From assembly GCA_902773835.1 (NCBI GenBank), contig CACYFZ010000001.1, positions 170,421 to 234,420 on the forward strand: a stretch of DNA of 64,000 nucleotides, written 5' to 3'. A program made the translations under genes and the position numbers. Below the pieces are notes generated by a model. That model had not been told where the DNA came from. It was given only the letters and a program-made list of their open reading frames with translations, and ran no database searches. Below are positions 38,775 through 47,556 of the stretch, piece after piece; position 1 is the first letter of the stretch, and each line of letters starts with the position of its first letter. Source of the stretch: an uncultured Eubacteriales bacterium (GTDB taxonomy: Bacteria; Bacillota; Clostridia; Peptostreptococcales; Anaerovoracaceae).

Positions 38775-39959
38775 TTACTGATAACTTCCGAGCCTTCTAA
38801 AGCGCTCAACAGCAGTCTTAACTTTATCAATTACGATATCCGTCTCCTCACGAGTATTAAACTCCGAGAAGCTGAATCTGAGCGCGCCTTCTATTTGTTT
38901 CGGAGTAAGTCCCATCGCTTTTAAAACGGGACTTTCTCCGGGATGATTGGATGAGCAGGCAGAGCCTGTGGATACGTATATGCCGTCCTGCTCCAATGTG
39001 TGAAGAAGGACTTCACCTCTCGTTCCTTCGAATGTGAGGTTCAGAACTGTCGGAAGGCGCTTTCCGACGTCGGACATGGAATGTCCGGGCTCATCACTAC
39101 CGTTTATTCTGACGTCTGCTATCTCACCCATAATTACGTTTTTAAAATACTCACTTACTTCTGAAACGGCGCGGATCTTCGCATCCATGTCCCGCCCGGA
39201 CATTTCGGCGGCCAGTCCCATGCCCGCTATTCCCGTTGTATTCTCCGTAGAAGACCTGAGCCCCGACTCCTGGCCGCCGCCTGTTATGAAGGCCGGCAGC
39301 TTCAGGCTGTCTTTCATAAACAGAAGGCCGACGCCCTTAGGTCCGTGAAATTTGTGGGCACTCGCAGAAATAAGATCCGCCTTGCAAGCCGTAAGATCAA
39401 TCTTGCCGAACGCCTGCACGGCATCAGTATGGAAGATGATTTCAGTGCCGTGCTCCTTATTATACCTCTTTACACTTTCCGCTATATCGTTAACAGGGAA
39501 AATCGCGCCCGTCTCGTTGTTCACGGACATAATGCTGACGAGAATGGTGTCCTCAGTGAGCGCCTCAGCCACTTCATAGGCGCTTATGCAGCCATTCTCC
39601 CCTACAGGAATATATTCAATCTCGAATCCGTCCTGCTTAAGTCTCTTGCAAGTCTCCGTAACGGCAGGATGCTCCACAGCAGTGGTGATTATCTTCTTAC
39701 CTCTTCTCTTCAGCTTAGCAGCAGAAGATATAAGAGCCATATTATCAGACTCAGTACCGCCGGATGTAAAAATGACCTGCCCACCCGAAGGAAGAAGCGC
39801 TGAAAGCTGTCCTCTTGCGGCCTTCAGCATCTTTGCAGCTTCAAAACCGGCCGCATGAAGAGAAGACGGATTTCCGAAAGTCTCTTTAGAGACTTTGTAA
39901 ATCAATTCAGTCACTTCATCATACTGTTTAGTTGTGGCACTGTTGTCTAAATAAATCAT
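38775..39959 (-). CDS. Cysteine desulfurase (NifS/IscS-like)
   Basis: A PLP enzyme of 394 residues that releases persulfide sulfur from cysteine. It has MIYLDNSATTK at the N-terminus, the PLP lysine in SASAHKFHGPKGVG and the catalytic cysteine in STGSACSSNHPGESPVL. I start it at ATG 39957-39959 because the in-frame ATG at 40001 lies inside the terminator hairpin of the upstream gene. The ribosome-binding site is weak. Adjacent thiI suggests a role in tRNA thiolation. Confidence 0.93.
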   Translation of the reverse strand: MIYLDNSATTKQYDEVTELIYKVSKETFGNPSSLHAAGFEAAKMLKAARGQLSALLPSGGQVIFTSGGTESDNMALISSAAKLKRRGKKIITTAVEHPAVTETCKRLKQDGFEIEYIPVGENGCISAYEVAEALTEDTILVSIMSVNNETGAIFPVNDIAESVKRYNKEHGTEIIFHTDAVQAFGKIDLTACKADLISASAHKFHGPKGVGLLFMKDSLKLPAFITGGGQESGLRSSTENTTGIAGMGLAAEMSGRDMDAKIRAVSEVSEYFKNVIMGEIADVRINGSDEPGHSMSDVGKRLPTVLNLTFEGTRGEVLLHTLEQDGIYVSTGSACSSNHPGESPVLKAMGLTPKQIEGALRFSFSEFNTREETDIVIDKVKTAVERFRRLGSYQ

Positions 39960-39969
39960 GCTCAATTCG

Positions 39970-39997
39970 GTTAAAAGGCTCCTCTCTCGAGGAGCCT
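39970..39997 (-). terminator. RNase Y gene terminator
   Basis: AGGCTCCTC and GAGGAGCCT form a 9-bp stem with a GAGA loop (39976-39997), followed by TTTTAACC in the minus direction. Confidence 0.75.
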
Positions 39998-40068
39998 CCA
40001 ATACTTTCTTCTCTAATCTTATCGCCGAATATAATCCGATGCTATGCGCGAATTATCGAGGCGAGTTC

Positions 40069-41607
40069 TTATTTGGCGTAATCAGTCGCTCTGGTCTCTC
40101 TGACTACATTAACCTTTATCTGGCCCGGATATTCGAGCTCCTGCTCGATCTTCTTGGCGATCTCGCGTGCCAGCATTGGTACTTCATCATCAGGAACCTG
40201 GTTAGGTTTAACAGCAACGCGAATCTCACGTCCTGCCTGAATAGCGTAAGACTTGTCTACGCCCTTAGTTGTATTTGCGATGTTTTCAAGACTCTCAAGT
40301 CTCTTGATGTAAGTCTCCAGAGTCTCACGTCTTGCTCCCGGTCTTGCAGCGGACAGTGCGTCAGCAGCTGCTACCAGCATAGATTCGAGAGTAGTTGCCT
40401 CCACGTCACCGTGGTGAGCCTCAACGGCATTGATTACCTTCCAGGACTCTTTGTACTTCTTACAGATATTAACTCCGATTTCAACGTGTGTACCTTCTAC
40501 CTCGTGGTCGATAGACTTACCGATGTCATGCAGGAGTCCGCCCCTCTTGGCAAGCTTCGGATCGAGTCCGAGCTCTTCAGCCATCATTCCGGCGAGGGTT
40601 GCGACCTCGATGGAATGCTGAAGAACATTCTGTCCGTATGAAGTTCTGTATTTGAGTCTTCCGAGGAGTTTTACCAGCTCAGGATTCAGATTATGAACGC
40701 CTGTCTCGAAGCATGCGCGCTCTCCCTCTTCCTTGATGATGGTATTAACTTCCTTGGTTGCTTTCTGAACCATTTCCTCAATGCGTGCCGGATGGATACG
40801 TCCGTCAACGATGAGTTTTTCAAGGGCAATCCTGGCAATTTCTCTTCTTACAGGATCGAATCCCGAGAGGATTACCGCTTCCGGTGTGTCATCGATGATG
40901 AGGTCTACGCCCGTCAGAGTCTCAATCGCTCTGATATTACGTCCCTCGCGTCCGATGATTCTGCCTTTCATGTCGTCATTAGGCAGGCTTACTACGGAAA
41001 CCGTGCTCTCTGTTGTCTGATCTGCCGCGTATCTCTGAATAGCGGTAGTGATGATTTCTCTGGCTTTTTTGTCGCCCTCTTCCTTTGCCTCGTTTTCGAT
41101 GGCAACAATCATCTCGGAAGCTTCTTTACGAATGTCTGTCTCCAGCTCCTGAAGTAACAAATGCTTTGCTTCTTCCTTGGTATATCCGGAGATTCTTTCG
41201 AGTTCTGCTATCTGTTTTTCAAGATATGCATCAATTTCTTTGTGTTTTTCGATCATCGACTGCTCTTTTTTTACGAGATTGTTCTCGCGTTTTTCAAGAC
41301 TTTCCATCTTGCGGTCGATGTTCTCTTCCTTTGACTGTATTCTTCTTTCAGTCTTGGAAATCTCGGATCTTCTGGATTTTAATTCTCCTTCATAATCCGA
41401 TCTGAGTTTGTGTATTTCCTCTTTGGCCTCCAGAACCTTCTCTTTCTTCAGGTTCTCTGCAGTATTCTGTGCATCCAGAATCATGTTCTTGGCTTGCATT
41501 TCAGCGCTTCCGATTTGCTTTTCTCCAACGCTTTTGCGAACCACATATCCTATAGCTATACCGACGATAAGGCCGAGTAATACTCCGATTACAACAAACG
41601 GTGTCAT
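40069..41607 (-). CDS. rny: Ribonuclease Y
   Basis: RNase Y is the membrane-anchored endoribonuclease that initiates mRNA decay in Firmicutes. The 512-residue protein has an N-terminal transmembrane helix (about 2-24), a long coiled coil to about 200, a KH domain ([15 protein letters not shown]) and an HD domain ([12 protein letters not shown]). Start at ATG 41605-41607 is supported by AAGGAGG upstream. Together with PNPase in this window it supplies the main RNA-decay activities. Confidence 0.96.
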   Translation of the reverse strand: MTPFVVIGVLLGLIVGIAIGYVVRKSVGEKQIGSAEMQAKNMILDAQNTAENLKKEKVLEAKEEIHKLRSDYEGELKSRRSEISKTERRIQSKEENIDRKMESLEKRENNLVKKEQSMIEKHKEIDAYLEKQIAELERISGYTKEEAKHLLLQELETDIRKEASEMIVAIENEAKEEGDKKAREIITTAIQRYAADQTTESTVSVVSLPNDDMKGRIIGREGRNIRAIETLTGVDLIIDDTPEAVILSGFDPVRREIARIALEKLIVDGRIHPARIEEMVQKATKEVNTIIKEEGERACFETGVHNLNPELVKLLGRLKYRTSYGQNVLQHSIEVATLAGMMAEELGLDPKLAKRGGLLHDIGKSIDHEVEGTHVEIGVNICKKYKESWKVINAVEAHHGDVEATTLESMLVAAADALSAARPGARRETLETYIKRLESLENIANTTKGVDKSYAIQAGREIRVAVKPNQVPDDEVPMLAREIAKKIEQELEYPGQIKVNVVRETRATDYAK

Positions 41608-41727
41608 ACGCCACCTCCTTATCAATTATTAAATTTGTGATATATACATTATCCTCGCATACATCTTGGGGCGCCTGTATCAGCCCTATACAACATATGC
41701 GCTTAGATTGCATAAACCTACCCGAAT

Positions 41728-41756
41728 ATTATACATACAAAAACGCCCCGAGTCAA
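41728..41756 (-). promoter_or_regulatory. rny promoter embedded in the murE-like gene terminator
   Basis: TTGACT (41751-41756), 17-bp spacer, TATAAT (41728-41733) on the minus strand. The -35 lies in the loop and the spacer in the 3' arm and T-run of the terminator hairpin. Confidence 0.65.
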
Positions 41757-41771
41757 CGAACACGAGGCGTC
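41738..41771 (-). terminator. Terminator of the MurE-like ligase gene
   Basis: ACGCCTCG and CGGGGCGT (minus strand) form an 8-bp stem with one G-U pair, followed by TTTTTG, 19 bp beyond the stop codon. Confidence 0.75.
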
Positions 41772-41789
41772 TTTAGGCTTTAGTAATCA

Positions 41790-43415
41790 CTAGAGATACT
41801 GTTCTACTACTTCAACGTCAGACGGAGTGTCTACATATGCATTTCCGCGCTTTTCTCTTGTTTCGCGGCCCTTGCCCGGAAGGAAAAGTATCGTATCGTC
41901 ATCCATAAAGGTAATAGCCTTCTTAATTGCTTCTACACGGTCTGTAATAATCTCATATGCACCGCCCGCGGCCTCCACGTGCACCGCTATCTCTTCACAT
42001 ATCTTATTAACATCTTCTTCTCCGTAGTCTTCTTCCGTGATTATTGAGTAAGAACAGTTCTGACCTGCTATAGTTCCGAGCTCTTCACGCCTGGCCAGTG
42101 CTTTTAGGCCCGGGCATCCGAATACAATTATCATCTTCTTATCCGGGAACTCATCTTTAATAGTCTCAAAGAACCTCTCGTAGCTCAGTTTGTTGTGAGC
42201 ATAGTCTACGATGGCTATTCTCTTACCGTCTTCGCTGTAGAAGACCTCCATCCTTCCCGGAGACTTGGCTTTAGCAAGTCCGCTCTTCACGTATTCCATA
42301 GGAACCCCCAGCAGAGCGCTCATAGAAACTGCCGCCAATGCATTCTCAATATTAATGGTTCCGAAGGTTCCGAGGGCAAACTCCTCATCAAAGTTCTCGC
42401 AACCCGGAATGTCACATCCTCTCACGCGGAAACTTACCTTTCCTTCGTTTGATTTTACGTCATAACCGAAGACATTTGCCGTGTCATCCTTCTGGCTGAA
42501 AGTAATAACACAAGGGCAGTCTTTCGACGCCGCCTTAATTCTCTCCTGTCCGTCAGAATCCAAGCTGTAGCATGCCTTCCTGCAGTGTTTGAATATCTTA
42601 AGTTTGGCTTCGAAATAGTCTTCAAAATCAGGATGTTCTATAGGGCTTATATGATCGGCACCTATGTTAAGAAAAGCACCGACATCCAATGTAACTCCTT
42701 CAACTCTGTCATACTTAAGTGCCTGGCTGGACACTTCCATAGTCATATATGTAATGCCGCTATCCAGAGCATTATTCATATGCGTATACAGCTCCATTAC
42801 TTCAGGTGAAGTAAGATGTGACTCTTCTTCAATTACACCGTCATAATTATCTATACCTGAGCATATGGCGGATCTCTTTCCGCCCGTACCGCCCATATAA
42901 TCATCGAGTATATATCGCATAAAATAAGCCGTAGTTGATTTACCTTTAGTGCCGGTTATACCCACGACCTTCAGTTCTTCGGAAAGATCCCCATAGAAGG
43001 TCTTGGCAATTACAGGCATGGCTTTTCTAATATCTGTTACTGTAATTTCCGTTGCTTCCGGATACGTAAGATCCGTATTCGTAACGGAAGCTGAGTTAGC
43101 GGATGAACTTATATCACACGAAGACGTGCCTTCCCCTTCTCTCACATAGCACACTGCGCCCTTATTAATTGCATCTTCAAGATACTGCTCCTTAAAATGA
43201 GCGCCTTTACATACAAAGAGACAGCTTTCACTTGCCTCCAAAGAGTTGTAAGTCACGCTCTTTACCGGAGTCTGATATTTGGCAGCTTTTTCTTGGCCTG
43301 TATATGAATCCATAATGGCATTGCAGGGCGATTCTTTATCTATGGACAGCAGAAGACCTGCCAGACCGAGCTCATCAATAAAATCCTGAATTCTTATGAT
43401 TCTCTCTTTTCTCAT
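41790..43415 (-). CDS. murE: MurE-like UDP-MurNAc-tripeptide ligase
   Basis: A Mur ligase of 541 residues with the ATP motif GITGTKGKSTTAYFM (about 153-167), the central LTSPEVMELY region, PGRMEVF and the C-terminal VDYAHNKLS and FGCPGLKA motifs. MurE adds the third stem amino acid to UDP-MurNAc-Ala-Glu. The DNPR motif that recognises meso-diaminopimelate is replaced by a sequence reading EEDYGEED, so the amino acid added is uncertain. There is also a Ser-rich insertion near residues 97-110. It is not in a dcw-type cell-wall cluster. Confidence 0.85.
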   Translation of the reverse strand: MRKERIIRIQDFIDELGLAGLLLSIDKESPCNAIMDSYTGQEKAAKYQTPVKSVTYNSLEASESCLFVCKGAHFKEQYLEDAINKGAVCYVREGEGTSSCDISSSANSASVTNTDLTYPEATEITVTDIRKAMPVIAKTFYGDLSEELKVVGITGTKGKSTTAYFMRYILDDYMGGTGGKRSAICSGIDNYDGVIEEESHLTSPEVMELYTHMNNALDSGITYMTMEVSSQALKYDRVEGVTLDVGAFLNIGADHISPIEHPDFEDYFEAKLKIFKHCRKACYSLDSDGQERIKAASKDCPCVITFSQKDDTANVFGYDVKSNEGKVSFRVRGCDIPGCENFDEEFALGTFGTINIENALAAVSMSALLGVPMEYVKSGLAKAKSPGRMEVFYSEDGKRIAIVDYAHNKLSYERFFETIKDEFPDKKMIIVFGCPGLKALARREELGTIAGQNCSYSIITEEDYGEEDVNKICEEIAVHVEAAGGAYEIITDRVEAIKKAITFMDDDTILFLPGKGRETREKRGNAYVDTPSDVEVVEQYL

Positions 43416-43435
43416 AAAACCTTTCTCTTTTCCGC

Positions 43436-43460
43436 ATCTCGGATCATTTATTTCCGAGAT
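43436..43460 (-). terminator. Hairpin between radC and the MurE-like gene
   Basis: ATCTCGGA (43436-43443) pairs with TCCGAGAT (43453-43460), an 8-bp stem in the 53-bp gap. No T-tract, so its role as a terminator is uncertain. Confidence 0.35.
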
Positions 43461-43468
43461 TCATAGTT

Positions 43469-44155
43469 TTATTCATCGAAATATCCTTCCGACTTCATGC
43501 TGGTAAAACAACCGTTACCGACAATCACATGGTCCACCAGCTTAATGCCGATAACCTCAGATGCCTGTAGCAATCTCTTTGTAACCTCAATGTCCTGAAA
43601 GCTCGGAGTCGGATCACCGCTCGGGTGATTATGTGCCACAACCACGGCTGCTGCAGCTCTTCTTACGGCAGGGCCGAATACTTCTCTGGGATGCACCGGA
43701 GCACTGTCCAGATTACCTATGGATATGACCTCTTTGGACTCAATCTGCAACTTGGAATTCAGGTTTATGGCCAAGAAGTATTCCTTCTTCTCGTCGGCAA
43801 GCTCCTCCATCAGCATATCAGCAACTTCTTTACTGTTCGTCAATCTGCGCTTTCCGGCCGCAAATCTGTCTGACTTAATCCTTTTCGACAGCTCCATAGC
43901 TGCTACGATGGAGCAAGCCTTGGCCTCTCCTATTCCGCTTATATCCGTAAGTTCTCTCACCTCTGCCATGCCGAGGTCCCCGATATTATCCGAGGTATAT
44001 GTTATGACTTCCTCTGCTAATTGAATGGCAGATCTTTTTGAACTGCCGGTCCTGATTATCAGAGCCAGAAGCTCAGAGTTACTGAGAACTTTGGCCCCCG
44101 CATACAGCAGTTTTTCCTGCGGCCTTTCACTTGCAGGCATTTCTTTAATATGCAT
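43469..44155 (-). CDS. radC: RadC-family JAB1/MPN domain protein
   Basis: The 228-residue protein has an N-terminal helix-hairpin-helix region (LTDISGIGEAKACSI) and the C-terminal JAMM metal motif AHNHPSGDPTPS with a preceding conserved Glu region. Despite the name, a direct DNA-repair role for RadC is not established. The start at ATG 44153-44155 is chosen because AAGGAG lies just upstream; a frame to 44176 has no such site. Confidence 0.93.
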   Translation of the reverse strand: MHIKEMPASERPQEKLLYAGAKVLSNSELLALIIRTGSSKRSAIQLAEEVITYTSDNIGDLGMAEVRELTDISGIGEAKACSIVAAMELSKRIKSDRFAAGKRRLTNSKEVADMLMEELADEKKEYFLAINLNSKLQIESKEVISIGNLDSAPVHPREVFGPAVRRAAAAVVVAHNHPSGDPTPSFQDIEVTKRLLQASEVIGIKLVDHVIVGNGCFTSMKSEGYFDE

Positions 44156-44198
44156 TTTTACTCCTTCCCGGAGCACACATGCATATCATAACATCAAT

Positions 44199-44226
44199 CA
44201 AGCTGCGCTTGTAAGAACGCAGCTTG
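44199..44226. terminator. Hairpin between cmk and radC
   Basis: CAAGCTGCG (44199-44207) pairs with CGCAGCTTG (44218-44226), a perfect 9-bp stem. The following T-tract is on the plus-strand side (TAGTTTTTGTG), so it is a better terminator for plus-strand transcripts than for cmk. Confidence 0.4.
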
Positions 44227-44241
44227 TAGTTTTTGTGATTT

Positions 44242-44895
44242 TTATTGGCGCTTTTCGGCTATTAATTCGCAGACAGTATCGATAACTTCTTCTTTGGTCA
44301 TATTGCTTGTATCCAGGAAGACAGCATCATCTGCCTGCTTAAGAGGGTTAATCTCTCTGTGGGAGTCCTGATAGTCCCTTTTTTCTATTTCTGATTTAAT
44401 CACTTCGAGATCGGCTTCTTTGCCCTGTTCCAAAAGCTGCTTATAACGTCTTTCGGCACGTACATCCGAATCAGCAGTCATAAATATTTTAACTTCAGCA
44501 TCGGGAATCACGGCCGTTCCGATATCCCTGCCTTCCATTACCACATTCTTGGTGGAAGCAAGGCGTTTACTAACCTCATCAACCTTAGCTCTAACCGGAC
44601 CGAGTTTGGATATGGTGGATGCTGCCATGGATATTTCATTGGTTCTTATAAGTCCGCTGACATCTTCTCCGTCAAGATATACTTTATTATCTTCGAAGTC
44701 TATAAGCGTCTCTTCCAGCATCTTTACAACTGCCGGCTCATCTTCTGCATCTACTCCTTTTCTGAGAGATTTAAGAGCGATGGATCTGTACATCGCTCCG
44801 GTGTCTATGTATTCGAGTCCGAGACGTTCTGCTACGGCTTTGGCTATAGAGCTCTTGCCCGTGCCTCCCGGCCCGTCTATTGCTACTCTGAGCAT
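44242..44895 (-). CDS. cmk: Cytidylate kinase
   Basis: Cmk phosphorylates CMP and dCMP. The 217-residue protein carries the P-loop AIDGPGGTGKSSIAK at the N-terminus, YIDTGAMYRSIAL and MEGRDIGTAVIPDA, all diagnostic. It lies 11 bp after nrdR, so these nucleotide-metabolism genes are likely cotranscribed. Confidence 0.95.
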   Translation of the reverse strand: MLRVAIDGPGGTGKSSIAKAVAERLGLEYIDTGAMYRSIALKSLRKGVDAEDEPAVVKMLEETLIDFEDNKVYLDGEDVSGLIRTNEISMAASTISKLGPVRAKVDEVSKRLASTKNVVMEGRDIGTAVIPDAEVKIFMTADSDVRAERRYKQLLEQGKEADLEVIKSEIEKRDYQDSHREINPLKQADDAVFLDTSNMTKEEVIDTVCELIAEKRQ

Positions 44896-44906
44896 TTTAT
44901 AATCTC

Positions 44907-45362
44907 CTATCTGTCTTTATTCAGTTTATTAATCTCATCTATGAATGTATCGATTGTTTTAAATTCACGATAAACCGAAGCAAATCTTACATATGCGACC
45001 TGATCAATGTCCTTCAGCTCATCCATAATAAGTCCGCCGATGTCTGCAGCCTGGATTTCCTTTTCCATGGTATTGCTGAGAACTCTTTCGATATTATCGG
45101 CAATCTTCTGGACGTCTTCGTATGTGACTTTGGTCTTCTGGCAGGCTTTAAGCACACCGCTGATGATCTTGTTCTTATCAAAACTCTCTCTGGTGCCGTC
45201 TTTCTTTACAACTACCAGGAGTGAGTTTTCAATCTTCTCAAAGGTTGTGAAACGCTTTTTGCATTTAGTACATTCACGTCTTCTTCTGGTGGCCAAGCCT
45301 TCTTCTACAGGTCTTGAGTCCACAACCTTCGTATCTTCAAAATTACAATACGGACACTTCAT
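44907..45362 (-). CDS. nrdR: Transcriptional repressor NrdR
   Basis: NrdR represses ribonucleotide reductase genes in response to dATP/ATP. The 151-residue protein has the N-terminal zinc ribbon (MKCPYC and CTKCKKRFTTFE) and an ATP-cone domain (VVKKDGTRESFDKNKI). It lies 19 bp after the trigger-factor-like gene and 11 bp before cmk. No reductase gene is in the window. Confidence 0.96.
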   Translation of the reverse strand: MKCPYCNFEDTKVVDSRPVEEGLATRRRRECTKCKKRFTTFEKIENSLLVVVKKDGTRESFDKNKIISGVLKACQKTKVTYEDVQKIADNIERVLSNTMEKEIQAADIGGLIMDELKDIDQVAYVRFASVYREFKTIDTFIDEINKLNKDR

Positions 45363-45381
45363 AACAACTTACCTCCATTAA

Positions 45382-46476
45382 TTACTTACCGACACTGTAT
45401 TCCATGACCTTGTTCATCACTTCTTTATACAGGTATGTAGTGAATAGGTTGTTCTCATTAGCGTATTCTTCTAATGTCTTTCCGTTCTGTTCCTTAAAAG
45501 TCTCTTCTGTAAGTCCGGAACTCTTAAGCATTTCTGCCAGGTACTCATCGTATCCGGCCTGATTCAATTCAATTCCCTCGGCATTTTTTATGCTGTAAAG
45601 TATGAGCTCCTGCTTTACGGTCCCCTTTGCAGATTCCTCTACCATTGAATTAAAGCTATCGGTATCCATTCCCATCTGCTGCTCAATGAACTGATCGAGT
45701 TCCATTCCGGAAGATTTGGCATAATCCATATACAGCTTCTTGAGTTGTTCAGTCCTTGCCGCAAGTTCCTTCTCAGGATACTCTATAACTTCAGATGACT
45801 CTGTGATCTTATTAAAAACCTCATTTTTTTCTTCACCGTCGGCAGAAGAAAGTTTCTCCTTGGAAAGAGTATCTTTTACGTATTTCTCATACTCTTTTTT
45901 AGTCTTATACTCAGTATTTTCTGCCACCCACTCATCGTTATACTCTGCTTTTTTCTTCTTAACCAAGTAGTTAATGGTGGTCTTAAACACTGCATCCTTA
46001 CCGTTAAGTTCTTCTTTTCCGTAGTTTTCAGGGAAAGTAACATGAAGGTCGAATGTCTCTCCTACTTCATGACCTATAATGCCTTCGGCAAATCCCTCAA
46101 TGTATCCGCTGTTGGCAATATCAAGATCTACTCCTTCAGCAGCGCCTCCTTCGAACTCAACTCCGTCGATGCTTCCGACGTAATCAATATTGACTACGCT
46201 GTCCTTTTCAACGGTTCCTTTTTCGATTTTCTCTGTCTCATCGTTGCTGGCGAGCATATTATCTATATACTCTTTTACTTCTTCGTCGCTTACATCTCCG
46301 GTAATCTTTTTATACTCGATGCCCTTATACTCTCCCATCTTTATGTACTTGGAGAGGTCGTCGTAATTGTAATCACTTGGGATTTCGGCTTTTTCCGAGC
46401 AGGAAGAGCTCAGAATGCTTATGCAAACCATTAAAGAAATGATTGCAATTCTTTTAAAATACTTATGTTTCATCAT
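45382..46476 (-). CDS. Secreted trigger-factor-like peptidyl-prolyl isomerase lipoprotein
   Basis: A 364-residue protein starting MMKHKYFKRIAIIS with a hydrophobic signal sequence and Cys near residue 26 (ILSSSCS), a probable though imperfect lipobox. It then has an FKBP-type domain (KDSVVNIDYVGSIDGVEFEGG, VTFPENYG) and a helical C-terminal region like the trigger factor chaperone domain. The ribosome-binding N-terminal domain of true trigger factor is replaced by the signal peptide. It is probably an extracellular foldase, analogous in role to PrsA. ATG 46474-46476 or 46471-46473 is preferred; an in-frame ATG at 46506 gives an unlikely extension. Confidence 0.82.
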   Translation of the reverse strand: MMKHKYFKRIAIISLMVCISILSSSCSEKAEIPSDYNYDDLSKYIKMGEYKGIEYKKITGDVSDEEVKEYIDNMLASNDETEKIEKGTVEKDSVVNIDYVGSIDGVEFEGGAAEGVDLDIANSGYIEGFAEGIIGHEVGETFDLHVTFPENYGKEELNGKDAVFKTTINYLVKKKKAEYNDEWVAENTEYKTKKEYEKYVKDTLSKEKLSSADGEEKNEVFNKITESSEVIEYPEKELAARTEQLKKLYMDYAKSSGMELDQFIEQQMGMDTDSFNSMVEESAKGTVKQELILYSIKNAEGIELNQAGYDEYLAEMLKSSGLTEETFKEQNGKTLEEYANENNLFTTYLYKEVMNKVMEYSVGK

Positions 46477-46515
46477 CTCTATCTTTTTAAATACAATAAA
46501 AAACAATCTACGGCG

Positions 46516-46544
46516 ATGTTATCACAAGATGTGGTGTAATTCAA
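46516..46544 (-). promoter_or_regulatory. Candidate promoter of the trigger-factor-like gene
   Basis: TTGAAT (46539-46544), 17-bp spacer, TAACAT (46516-46521) on the minus strand, about 40 bp before the chosen start. Confidence 0.4.
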
Positions 46545-46767
46545 GAAAAGCAAGCGCTATCAGAGCTAATATGAACAGTTTTAAAGAATGACGACACGGA
46601 AACGATTAACGGAAACAACTCCTTATGTGAAAACTTCCTTCACATTACGGAGATAATATCTACACAATGAACTGTTATACTGATTATGTCATAGAGCACC
46701 TGTAGTGCCTAATGACGAAAGTAAACCTTTTTCTTTTGATTGTTCTTTCTTGATAGTTTTTTCGTTT

Positions 46768-46798
46768 CAAAAGGCCCCGGATATTCCGGAGCCTTTTG
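46768..46798. terminator. Terminator of the infC-rpmI-rplT operon
   Basis: CAAAAGGC (46768-46775) pairs with GCCTTTTG (46791-46798), and CCGGA/TCCGG extends the stem inward around a short TAT loop. It begins three bases past the stop of the small membrane-protein gene. Confidence 0.7.
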
Positions 46799-46800
46799 AT

Positions 46801-46959
46801 TTATTTCATATTCTTTTCCTTGGCCTCCATTCGGGCCTTGGCTCTTTGTCTTTTAAGTTCGGCATTCTTTTCAGTCAGATACCACCATGCAACGGCCGCT
46901 ACGGCCACAAAACAGGCGGCTCCGAATATTACGCCGATATGACTCAGAAAGTATTCCAT
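46801..46959 (-). CDS. Small single-span membrane protein coupled to rplT
   Basis: A 52-residue open frame whose ATG (46957-46959) overlaps the rplT stop codon by one base (TAATG). It begins [13 protein letters not shown], has one hydrophobic span at about 7-28 and a basic, Lys/Glu/Ala-rich cytoplasmic tail ending KEKNMK. The stop at 46801-46803 is followed at once by the operon terminator. These positional signs support a real gene. I do not recognise a family. Confidence 0.7.
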   Translation of the reverse strand: MEYFLSHIGVIFGAACFVAVAAVAWWYLTEKNAELKRQRAKARMEAKEKNMK

Positions 46960-47312
46960 TAGATAGCTTTCTTAGCAGTCTCGCAGAGCTGAGCGAAACC
47001 TGCAGCATCATGGATAGCCATCTCTGAAAGCATCTTTCTGTTGATTTCGATGCCTGATTTCTTAAGTCCGTTCATGAACTTACTGTAAGAGATTCCGTTA
47101 GCTCTTGTTGCAGCGTTGATTCTTGCAATCCAAAGTCTTCTGTATTCTCTCTTCTTATTCTTTCGGCCTGTGTATGCAGATCTCAGGGATCTCATAACTG
47201 CTGGGTTAGCTGCTCTGAAGGTGTTCTTTCTTCTTCCGTAGAAACCCTTGGCCTGCTTCAGAATCTTCTTATGTCTCTTGTGCGCATTTACGCCTTTTTT
47301 TACTCTTGCCAT
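46959..47312 (-). CDS. rplT: 50S ribosomal protein L20
   Basis: L20 binds 23S rRNA early in 50S assembly and in Firmicutes also represses its own operon through the leader RNA. The 117-residue protein has the typical N-terminus [20 protein letters not shown] followed by FYGRRKN. It follows rpmI by 18 bp and its stop overlaps the start of a small membrane-protein gene. Confidence 0.97.
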   Translation of the reverse strand: MARVKKGVNAHKRHKKILKQAKGFYGRRKNTFRAANPAVMRSLRSAYTGRKNKKREYRRLWIARINAATRANGISYSKFMNGLKKSGIEINRKMLSEMAIHDAAGFAQLCETAKKAI

Positions 47313-47330
47313 TTCGTTACACCTCCTAAA

Positions 47331-47531
47331 CTATTTACCCATTGATCTCAGCATACGCTTCAGATCTGCACTTGTAAGAGTAGTGGCCTTTCTGAGACCT
47401 CTTTTTCTCTTAGCTGTCTTCTTGGTCAGAATATGACTCTTATAAGCCTTGTTTCTCTTAACCTTGCCGGAGCCTGTAACGTGCAGACGCTTCATAGCGC
47501 CTCTGTGTGACTTCATTTTGTTCTTGCCCAT
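47331..47531 (-). CDS. rpmI: 50S ribosomal protein L35
   Basis: The 66-residue basic protein has the L35 features [22 protein letters not shown] and the C-terminal [16 protein letters not shown] end. Its place between infC and rplT is standard. Confidence 0.97.
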   Translation of the reverse strand: MGKNKMKSHRGAMKRLHVTGSGKVKRNKAYKSHILTKKTAKRKRGLRKATTLTSADLKRMLRSMGK

Positions 47532-47556
47532 TGGTTTATCCTCCTGTATATAAATC

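Larger units (their letters stand above)
46477..46800. other. Intergenic region between the lipoprotein gene and the rplT operon end
   Basis: No gene seen in this 324-bp stretch. It holds a candidate promoter for the lipoprotein gene (46516-46544), a short TGTGAA/TTCACA inverted repeat near 46626-46644 and the terminator at 46768-46798. Confidence 0.55.

Noticed and set aside
40001..40001. Upstream ATG as start of the cysteine desulfurase
   Set aside because: It lies inside the terminator hairpin of rny and would add residues not found in the family.
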